Origin: Xanthobacteraceae bacterium
GTDB lineage: Bacteria; Pseudomonadota; Alphaproteobacteria; Rhizobiales; Xanthobacteraceae
Direction: 5' to 3'
Length of the DNA stretch: 10,685 nucleotides
Assembly: GCA_030043175.1 (NCBI GenBank)
Contig: JASHYD010000213.1
Location: forward strand, 1-10,685
Below the pieces are notes generated by a model, which searched no databases, was not told the origin of the DNA, and was given only the letters and a program-made list of their open reading frames with translations. Each line of letters opens with the position of its first letter. Within the stretch, counting starts at the first letter, position 1. The position numbers and the translations under genes were made by a program. This document shows positions 5,035-10,685 of the stretch, one piece after another.

Positions 5035-6836
5035 AATCTCACCTTACCCGACACGATCTCTTGATAAAGCGCGATGTCCAGGCGCACATAAGCGTGGACG
5101 CGCGGGTCATCGAACAACAGCGTGTCGCTGATGGTCGCCGGGTCGAAGCCCTCCTTCACCAGGGCGACCTTGCGCTGCTTGAAGGTCGCAGTCGTGTCGA
5201 TCTCACTGCGGATCCGCAGGAAAAGCGGGCGCATATAGTCGGCCAGGTGTGCCGCCAGGTAGGAATGCAAATCCGCCATATTCAGATCCTCGTCACAGAC
5301 GAGCGCGGCCATGCCGGCGCGGCCTTCGCGGCCCGGCACCTCGACCCCGTAGACATTGGCCTCGCGGATGCCCGCAAATTGAGACATCAACTCGGAGACC
5401 TCCGTCGTCGATACATTTTCGCCCTTCCAGCGGAAGGTGTCGCCGATGCGGTCGACGAAATAGAAATAGCCCTCGGCGTCGCGACGCATGAGATCACCGG
5501 AGCGGAACCAGCTATCGCCTTCGGCAAACACGTTGCGCAGAATCTTGGCCTCGTTGTCCACCGCATTGGAATAGCCCTCGAAACGGCCGGCCGGCTTCGA
5601 GGGGTCTTGGAATATCCGGCCGACCGCCTCGCCGATCTCCCCGGGCGCCGCCTCCTCGCATCGACCGAGCGGATCGCGCAGGAGCGCTTGCCGTTCGACA
5701 TCGAACCGCAAGATCTTGGTCTGAAACCGCGAAGCCAGGAACCACGGAATGCGGCCCACCGCACCCACTTTTCCGTCGAGATTGAACAGCGTGACGTTGC
5801 TCTCGGTCGCAGCATAGAATTCGACAATCAGCGGGATCGCAAAGCGCGCTTGAAATTGAGTCCAGATGTCGGGCCGCAGCCCGTTGCCGCAGCACAGGCG
5901 CAGCCGGTGCGTGCGCTCCCGCGGGTGGGGCGGGCTATTGAGGAGGTAGCGGCACAATTCGCCGATATACATGAAAAGCGTGCAGTCGTGGCGAGCCACG
6001 TCATCCCAAAATTCGCGCGCCGAAAATTTCTCGCGAATGAAGACCGTGCCGCCGCCAATCAGGACTGAGCCGATCGCAAGAACGCCGCCGCTCGTGTGAT
6101 ACATCGGCAGACAATCGTACATGCAGTCGTCAGGCCCGGCTTTCATTACGCCCGCGAAGGCGTTGGCCGCCAGCATGAGGCGGAAATGATTGATGTTGGC
6201 GGCCTTGGGCAAACCCGTCGTGCCGGAGGTGAAGATGAACAGTGCTCGGTCCTCGACGGTGAGAGCGGGACGCTCGGCGGCCGATAGAACCGCGTCATCA
6301 AACGCGAGGATCGCCTCGTCGACGCGCGGGTGGCCGAGGGGAGGGGTCGCCTCGCCGTGCAACCAGATGCGCGCGGCGGCGTTGCGATGGGGATCAGATG
6401 ACGACAGGGCGTGAGCAAGCTCCCCGGCCACGATGATATGCTTGGGTGCGACGCTGTCGATGCAGAACCCAAGGGCCGGCCCGGTGAGATTGGTGTTGAG
6501 GAGCGCGACTGTGCCGCCGGCCCGGACAATGCCGAGCCAGATGGCGACGTATTCGGGCCGATTCGTCATCAGCAAGGCAACCACATCGCCCTTGCCAACT
6601 CCTTGCGACCTGGCCCAGCGCGCATAGCGGCAGGAGCGCGCGGCGAGCATCCGGTAGGTCAGGCGTTCCCGGTCCGAAACGAGAGCGGGCTTATCGCCGT
6701 GGCGCGCCGCCAAATCATCGACGAGCAACGGGAAAATGCGCGTCGGTCTGCGCGCGATCGGCGAGGTGAGCCGGATCACGCGCCAGACCCCGCGCAGAAA
6801 CGTAAAGTCGCTCCGCAATCGCTTGAAGAACCTCAT
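5031..6836 (-). CDS. Long-chain acyl-CoA synthetase, FATP/very-long-chain type
   Basis: A 601-residue AMP-forming ligase that activates long-chain fatty acids to acyl-CoA at the inner membrane or cytosol. Motifs in order: P-loop FTSGTTGLPKAA (202-213), YDCLPMYHTSGG (240-251), EFYAATESN (339-347), FRSGDLMRRDAEGYFYFVDR (444-463) running into GDTFRWKGENVSTTEV (465-480), VYGVEVPGREGRAGMA (495-510) typical of the FATP/ACSVL branch, and TFKQRKVALVKEGFDP (551-566). The N-terminus is basic and amphipathic (MRFFKRLRSDFTFLRGVWRV), as expected for peripheral membrane binding. ATG 6836 was chosen because upstream codons (TTG 6914 onward) encode non-conserved sequence; its ribosome site is weak. It lies 95 nt downstream of the CobW gene and overlaps the DUF924 start (GTGA), so translation of the DUF924 remnant was coupled to it. 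Length is normal and no defect is seen. Confidence 0.92.
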   Translation of the reverse strand: MRFFKRLRSDFTFLRGVWRVIRLTSPIARRPTRIFPLLVDDLAARHGDKPALVSDRERLTYRMLAARSCRYARWARSQGVGKGDVVALLMTNRPEYVAIWLGIVRAGGTVALLNTNLTGPALGFCIDSVAPKHIIVAGELAHALSSSDPHRNAAARIWLHGEATPPLGHPRVDEAILAFDDAVLSAAERPALTVEDRALFIFTSGTTGLPKAANINHFRLMLAANAFAGVMKAGPDDCMYDCLPMYHTSGGVLAIGSVLIGGGTVFIREKFSAREFWDDVARHDCTLFMYIGELCRYLLNSPPHPRERTHRLRLCCGNGLRPDIWTQFQARFAIPLIVEFYAATESNVTLFNLDGKVGAVGRIPWFLASRFQTKILRFDVERQALLRDPLGRCEEAAPGEIGEAVGRIFQDPSKPAGRFEGYSNAVDNEAKILRNVFAEGDSWFRSGDLMRRDAEGYFYFVDRIGDTFRWKGENVSTTEVSELMSQFAGIREANVYGVEVPGREGRAGMAALVCDEDLNMADLHSYLAAHLADYMRPLFLRIRSEIDTTATFKQRKVALVKEGFDPATISDTLLFDDPRVHAYVRLDIALYQEIVSGKVRL

Positions 6837-6931
6837 GGCGATACCGGTCGATGTCAGGGTCGCTCTTGCGCCCAACATCCGGCAGTCGCGGCGGCGTGGC
6901 AAGCCCCGTTGCAAATGTGCGCCAAACTCGG

Positions 6932-8095
6932 TCAGCGATCGATACCGCCGAACGGCACGAGGGGATTGTCCAATATCGCGGCGCAGTCGGCTCGATCGGG
7001 CGCGAGCGGGCCCAATAGGGCATTGAAAAGCTCGGTTATGACGCGCGGCTCGATGTCGCGCACGATGAACACCATGCGGGTGAGGTGGTCCGCGTCGGGC
7101 CAGCCTTCCAGCCGGGCGGCGGGATGCATGAGGTGCTGGACGGCGTGGACCACGACCGGCTGATGCGGATGCTCAGCAAGCTTCACCAGGCCCTTGACGC
7201 GCAACAGCTTCGGTCCGTGCAGCGAACGCACCAGATCCATGAACATTTCGAAGGTGCCGGCCGGAATGGCCTGCTGCGTGGTCAGCGCGAACGCCCGGAT
7301 ATGGGCGTCATGGCGGGTGGGATCGTGATCATGACTGCGATGGTGTTGCGAGTCCGCATAGCTCTCGACCGCAAGCCAACGCTTGACGTCCGGGATTTTG
7401 CTGGCCGGATCGTAGAGGCCGCAGTTGAGGATGCGCGAGCCGTCCGCTTGGCCGGCCGCGGCATCGAGAATCGGAGCCGCCGGATTGAGCGCGTGCAGTC
7501 GCGCCCGCAGCGCAGTGAGCGCGGGCCGTTCAGCCCCAACGCTCGGCTCTCGGGTGGGCGGGGCAGGATAGGGTGGGGGCATCAGGTCGGTTTTCGTGAG
7601 CACGAGCCTGTCCGCCATCGCAATCTGCTTCACCGCCTCCGCATGGGCATCGAGCGTTGCCGCCCCATTGACGGCATCGACTACGGCGACGATGCCGTCG
7701 AGGCGATAACGCATGACCAGGTAAGGGTGCGTCATCAAAATGTGCAGCACCGACGCCGGGTCGGCGAGGCCGGTCGTTTCGATGATGACGCGGGAGAATA
7801 CGGCGCGACCGTTGTCCAGGTTACGCAGCAGCCGCTCCAATGCATCGATGAGATCGCCTCGCAACGTGCAGCACAGGCAGCCCGTCGATAGCAGCACGAT
7901 GCTGTCATCGACATGCTCGACCAGCAGATGATCGAGTCCGACTTCGCCGAATTCGTTGATGATAACCGCTGTTTCAGAAAGGTCGTGGGCCGTGAGCAGG
8001 CGATTGAGCAGTGTGGTCTTGCCGGCGCCGAGAAAGCCGGTCAGCACCGAAAGCGGAATGGGAGGTGGCATGCGCGCGGCGCGGTGCCCCGTCAT
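6932..8095 (-). CDS. CobW/G3E-family GTPase, putative metallochaperone
   Basis: A 387-residue P-loop GTPase of the COG0523/CobW family; members deliver Zn, Co or Fe to target proteins or help respond to metal starvation. Domains: N-terminal GTPase with Walker A GFLGAGKT (20-27), NEFGEVGLDH (47-56), the metal-binding GCLCC (72-76), Walker B region VIIETTGLADP (103-113) and nucleotide-base motif TKTD (167-170); a His-rich loop with HH, HDHD and HDAH (251-265); and a CobW C-terminal domain from about 266 ending in PLVPFGGIDR. Start: ATG 8095 is used; ATG 8071 (MPPPIPLSVLTG) is an alternative and neither has a strong ribosome site. It is first in the minus-strand run, followed after 95 nt by the acyl-CoA synthetase. 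No Zur-type operator was recognised upstream, so metal regulation is unproven. The specific metal and client are unknown. Confidence 0.9.
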   Translation of the reverse strand: MTGHRAARMPPPIPLSVLTGFLGAGKTTLLNRLLTAHDLSETAVIINEFGEVGLDHLLVEHVDDSIVLLSTGCLCCTLRGDLIDALERLLRNLDNGRAVFSRVIIETTGLADPASVLHILMTHPYLVMRYRLDGIVAVVDAVNGAATLDAHAEAVKQIAMADRLVLTKTDLMPPPYPAPPTREPSVGAERPALTALRARLHALNPAAPILDAAAGQADGSRILNCGLYDPASKIPDVKRWLAVESYADSQHHRSHDHDPTRHDAHIRAFALTTQQAIPAGTFEMFMDLVRSLHGPKLLRVKGLVKLAEHPHQPVVVHAVQHLMHPAARLEGWPDADHLTRMVFIVRDIEPRVITELFNALLGPLAPDRADCAAILDNPLVPFGGIDR

Positions 8096-8420
8096 CCGAG
8101 CCTGCCGCGCTTAAAGGGGTGGCGATGATGCGCAACCGCTCCGCCGCGACTGAGAAGCAGACGAGCCCGCTTTTCCAAGCACGGCATCAGCGGTTTTTTG
8201 TGTAAACCTGAGACTGTCAAATTTGCTACTCCGAACAGGCCCGTAAGGGCCCAAAACGCGCATCTTGCGGTGAGCAAGGCCCGTTTCCTGCTGTCCCAGG
8301 CTTGCCCGCCGTTGCGCAAGCGTCCCGGGGTCTTGAGCCGCTCCGCAACGCAGCTTGGTCGTCCCGGACACCCTGGTAACCCAACGCCCACAGCCCCGGG
8401 GGCGAAAGGCGTTTGGATGG
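8096..8420. other. Spacer upstream of the CobW gene; no confident gene
   Basis: This 325-bp gap carries two long overlapping minus-strand frames. One, 99 codons from GTG 8391, ends in TGA overlapping the CobW ATG (ATGA), but its sequence (rich in Arg, Gly, Leu, Cys) resembles no known domain and has no clear ribosome site. A 5-bp hairpin GGCCC-GTAA-GGGCC lies at 8238-8251 without a T-run. No intrinsic terminator was found after the carboxypeptidase stop. The CobW promoter presumably lies here but I cannot place it. Confidence 0.45.
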
Positions 8421-9833
8421 CTACTGCGGCTCCGTCTTGGGCGCGATTTGCTGCGGCGGCTTGGTGGCAGGTTTCGTTTTGGACCCCGTGGTGGCAGCAG
8501 CCGCTTTGTCGCTGCCAGGCGAGGGTTTGCCAGGTGAGGGTTTGCCAGGTGAGGGCTTAGCTCCGTTTACCGCGCTGACGGGCTTCGGATGCGCCGCCGC
8601 GGCGGCGGGGCTGGGTTTGGTGTCCGGCTCGGCCGGTGCCGGCTTTGCGGCGGGCGGCTTCACCGCAACCGCAACGGGCTTCTTCTTCGGCGCCGCAGCG
8701 GTCGCGGTTGACGCGTCTGGGGCCGCATTATTGCGCGCGGGTCCGGTATAGACTTGGACCGGGGGGATACCGGCGGCCAATCCCGAGGTGAGCAGGCCGA
8801 CGCCCCGCAGGCTCCACAGCGGCTCGCCGTTCGTCCCTTCGGCCGTTCCCGCCTCGCCTCCTTCCTCGCTATCGTCGGCCGCCTGGCGACGGCGGCCGTT
8901 GCTGCAAACCTCCTCGTGCAGATCGGGCGGCGTTGCGTCGACCGGCTGCAACGAGTCCACGGTGCCGGCCGAAGAAGGCACCAGCCAGCCGAGTGGATCG
9001 GTCCCAAACCCGCGTTCGAACAGTTGCGCTGCTTTGAGGGTGCGAGCTTCCGATGACTTGGCACCGAGCACGACGGCGATGAGCCGCTTGCCGCCGCGGG
9101 TCGCGGTGGCGACCAGATTGAAGCCGGCCGCGCAGATGAAGCCCGTCTTCATGCCGTCGGCGCCGGCAAAGGCGTCGATCAGCCTGTTGGTGTTACGGTA
9201 GATGCGTTTGCCGAGCCGGATGGACGCAATATGCCAATAATCATCATATTCAGGAAATTCGCGAAGCAAGGCGCGGGCGAGTATCGCAAGATCGCGTGCC
9301 GAAGTAACCTGCTCGTCTGCCGGCAAGCCGTTGGGGTTTACATAGTTCGTCTGCGTCATGCCAAGGCTGCGTGCGTCCGCGTTCATTTCGGCGGTGAATT
9401 TGTCGATCGATCCCGACACCCCCTCCGCCAGCACCACCGCCATGTCATTCGCCGAATGGACCAGCATCATTTTCAACGCGTTATCGACGGTGAGCCGGGT
9501 TCCAACCTTGAATCCCATCTTGGACGGTTGCTGCGCCACCGCATTGGGCGACACCGCGAGCAGGCTGTCGAGGCTGATCCGACGTTCCCGCAGGGCCTTG
9601 AGCGTCACGTAAGTCGTCATTAACTTGGTGACAGACGCCGGGTACCACGGAGAGGTGGGATTTTGCTCGCTGATGACCTTGCCGGTGTCGACGTCAACGA
9701 GAAGCAAGGCTTCGGCCCGCGGTGAGCGGACGTCTAGCGTCGTCAGGGCGAGCCCCGCAGCCGCAGTCAAGGCAAGCACGCGTGTCGCAACTACGCCCGT
9801 GGGAACTACGAGCAGCTTCCGCAAAAACGGCAC
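8421..9833 (-). CDS. D-alanyl-D-alanine carboxypeptidase (S11 family), exported, with Pro/Ala/Lys tail
   Basis: A 470-residue penicillin-binding serine peptidase that trims the terminal D-Ala from peptidoglycan stem peptides in the periplasm. An N-terminal hydrophobic signal (about residues 11-32, after MPFLRK) precedes a likely cleavage site near PRAEA (38-42). The catalytic set is complete: SVTK (67-70, nucleophile Ser67 and Lys70), SAN (127-129) and KTG (229-231). After about residue 290 there is no recognisable PBP5-type C-terminal domain. Instead there is a low-complexity Ala/Pro/Lys-rich tail of about 180 residues, including three exact KPSPG repeats (426-440); such tails may span or bind the cell wall. 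The start is GTG 9833: an in-frame stop lies nine codons upstream and no other start codon falls between. The ribosome site is weak (AAGG, nine bases away). It is transcribed divergently from the thiolase gene. Confidence 0.93.
   Translation of the reverse strand: MPFLRKLLVVPTGVVATRVLALTAAAGLALTTLDVRSPRAEALLLVDVDTGKVISEQNPTSPWYPASVTKLMTTYVTLKALRERRISLDSLLAVSPNAVAQQPSKMGFKVGTRLTVDNALKMMLVHSANDMAVVLAEGVSGSIDKFTAEMNADARSLGMTQTNYVNPNGLPADEQVTSARDLAILARALLREFPEYDDYWHIASIRLGKRIYRNTNRLIDAFAGADGMKTGFICAAGFNLVATATRGGKRLIAVVLGAKSSEARTLKAAQLFERGFGTDPLGWLVPSSAGTVDSLQPVDATPPDLHEEVCSNGRRRQAADDSEEGGEAGTAEGTNGEPLWSLRGVGLLTSGLAAGIPPVQVYTGPARNNAAPDASTATAAAPKKKPVAVAVKPPAAKPAPAEPDTKPSPAAAAAHPKPVSAVNGAKPSPGKPSPGKPSPGSDKAAAATTGSKTKPATKPPQQIAPKTEPQ
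8514..8558. repeat. Three 15-bp tandem repeats encoding KPSPG
   Basis: Units 8514-8528, 8529-8543 and 8544-8558 (plus strand GCCAGGTGAGGGTTT with one or two substitutions) encode KPSPG-KPSPG-KPSPG in the carboxypeptidase tail. The period is a multiple of three, so copy number can change without breaking the frame. Confidence 0.85.
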
Positions 9834-9974
9834 GATAGAGAGCCTTTTTTTGAAGCGTTAAACCGATGGGAGTGGTTTTTACCCCATTTCGGTAGACAAA
9901 CGCAAAGGCGCTGACGCAAGCTGTCAGGGGGTTGTCTGGAACAAAGTGTTCGGATTCCGGTAGAGGAGAGTTCC
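9834..9974. promoter_or_regulatory. Divergent intergenic region, carboxypeptidase / thiolase
   Basis: These 141 bp must hold the 5' regions of both divergent genes. It contains an AT-rich patch with a run of seven T at 9844-9850 and TTTTTACCCC near 9877-9886. No convincing -35/-10 pair could be placed for either direction by eye. Confidence 0.4.
9962..9970 (+). promoter_or_regulatory. Shine-Dalgarno site fixing the GTG start of the thiolase
   Basis: AGAGGAGAG ends four bases before GTG 9975 (the GGAG core is six bases away), which supports this GTG as the start. Confidence 0.65.
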
Positions 9975-10685
9975 GTGACTGCCTGCATCATTGGCTGGGC
10001 CCACACGCCCTTCGGGAGACTGGAAAACGAATCCGTCGAAAGCTTGGTGACCGGCGCGGCGATTGCCGCGCTCGACGATGCCGGGATTGCAGCGGCCGAT
10101 GTTGATGAGATCCTGCTCGGCCATTTCAATGCCGGCTTCTCGGCGCAGGATTTCACCGCCTCCCTGGTGCTCCAGGCTTCGCCCGATCTGCGTTTCAAAC
10201 GCGCCACCCGGGTCGAGAACGCATGCGCAACCGGCTCGGCAGCCGTGCATCAGGGCGTGCGGGCAATCCGGGCGGGCGGCGCGCGCATCGTGCTCGTGGT
10301 CGGCGTCGAACAGATGACGGCGACGCCTGCGGCCGAGATCGGGCGCAATCTCCTCAAGGCGTCCTACGTGCGCGAGGAAGTCGACATCGCCGGCGGCTTC
10401 GCCGGAATTTTCGGCCACATCGCGAACCTCTATTTTCAGAAATTCGGCGACCAATCGGACGCGCTCGCGATGATCGCCGCGAAGAATCACAAGAACGGGG
10501 TGGCGAATCGCTATGCGCAGATGCGCAAGGACCTGGGCTTTGATTTCTGTCGCCGCGAAAGCGAAAAGAATCCAGTCGTCGCCGGGCCGTTGAAACGGAC
10601 CGATTGCTCGCCCGTTTCCGACGGCGCGGCCGCGGTGGTGCTCGGCGATGTCGAAACGGCGCTTGCCATGAACAAGGCGGTGATC
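9975..10685 (+). CDS. Thiolase-family acetyl-CoA acetyltransferase, 3' partial
   Basis: The first 237 residues of a thiolase of the SCP-2/SCPx-like acetyl-CoA acetyltransferase group, which cleaves or forms 3-ketoacyl-CoA using CoA in the cytosol. The start is GTG 9975, supported by AGAGGAGAG just upstream and by the typical N-terminus TACIIGWAHTPFGRLENESV. The nucleophilic Cys84 sits in RVENACATGSAAVHQGVRAI (79-98), followed by the core strand GARIVLVVGVEQMT (102-115). The later SDGAAAVVLGD (215-225) is the conserved stretch near the middle of the family. The frame remains open at the last base, so the C-terminal Cys/His motifs lie outside the window; full length in the family is about 390. 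With the two acyl-CoA synthetases it suggests acyl-CoA degradation, but it is divergent from the minus-strand run and need not be co-regulated. Confidence 0.9.
   Translation, partial: MTACIIGWAHTPFGRLENESVESLVTGAAIAALDDAGIAAADVDEILLGHFNAGFSAQDFTASLVLQASPDLRFKRATRVENACATGSAAVHQGVRAIRAGGARIVLVVGVEQMTATPAAEIGRNLLKASYVREEVDIAGGFAGIFGHIANLYFQKFGDQSDALAMIAAKNHKNGVANRYAQMRKDLGFDFCRRESEKNPVVAGPLKRTDCSPVSDGAAAVVLGDVETALAMNKAVI

Noticed and set aside
4974..6068. Plus-strand 364-codon open frame antisense to the long-chain acyl-CoA synthetase
   Set aside because: It mirrors a fully conserved minus-strand enzyme; such antisense frames are common at this GC content, and its Arg/Ala/His-rich sequence shows no domain.
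6411..7163. Plus-strand 250-codon frame across the acyl-CoA synthetase and CobW junction
   Set aside because: Antisense to two well-supported genes and without recognisable motifs or a ribosome binding site.
7085..7891. Plus-strand 268-codon frame antisense to the CobW gene
   Set aside because: The opposite strand encodes the complete CobW motif set; this frame is Arg/Gly/His-rich shadow coding.
8176..8197. T-run after AGCGG near 8190 as a plus-strand terminator
   Set aside because: No adjacent stem could be paired and no plus-strand gene ends nearby.
8238..8251. GGCCC-GTAA-GGGCC hairpin as an intrinsic terminator
   Set aside because: Only a 5-bp stem with no T-run on either strand; it lies about 170 bp past the carboxypeptidase stop.
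9924..10490. Minus-strand 188-codon frame over the thiolase and the divergent promoter region
   Set aside because: The plus strand carries the thiolase active-site motif with a strong ribosome binding site.

Overview
The window looks like a chromosomal segment of a high-GC alphaproteobacterium, probably of the order Hyphomicrobiales (Bradyrhizobium/Rhodopseudomonas-like). I infer this from the strongly G/C-ending codons, frequent GTG starts, and the style of the acyl-CoA synthetase, thiolase, CobW-type and D,D-carboxypeptidase proteins. No database search was possible. No rRNA, tRNA, CRISPR array, transposase or integrase was seen.

Layout. (1) At 1-1538 (+) lies the distal part of an AMP-binding acyl-CoA synthetase, already open at the window edge and broken by an apparent one-base loss near 796. 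(2) At 1539-2440 are two small convergent genes: a 59-residue protein with two predicted membrane helices (+), and a 156-residue protein (-) with an internal helical duplication and a C-terminal hydrophobic anchor. (3) At about 2500-3490 is a lower-GC stretch of small unrecognised reading frames on the minus strand. The best supported are an 84-residue protein with a strong ribosome binding site and a 45-residue hydrophobic frame whose stop overlaps its start (TGATG). (4) At 8095-3508 is a long minus-strand run of genes in this order: CobW/G3E metallochaperone GTPase, long-chain (FATP-type) acyl-CoA synthetase, a decayed DUF924 gene, and a dihydrodipicolinate synthase/N-acetylneuraminate lyase family enzyme. 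The synthetase and DUF924 overlap by GTGA, and the DapA-like gene starts 23 nt after the DUF924 stop, so at least the last three look like one operon. (5) At 8421-9833 (-) is an exported S11 D-Ala-D-Ala carboxypeptidase with a long Pro/Ala/Lys tail. (6) At 9975-10685 (+) is the start of a thiolase-family acetyl-CoA acetyltransferase, divergent from the carboxypeptidase and cut by the window end.

Two acyl-CoA synthetases and a thiolase suggest a neighbourhood for acyl-CoA metabolism; the carboxypeptidase (cell wall) and CobW protein (metal homeostasis) are probably just neighbours. I did not find a convincing new multi-gene system. The most informative observations are the DUF924 pseudogene, disabled by a 17-bp slippage duplication plus a deletion; the lack of key DapA substrate residues in the DapA-like enzyme; the internal duplication in the 156-residue protein; and the overlapping small-gene pair in the low-GC stretch.
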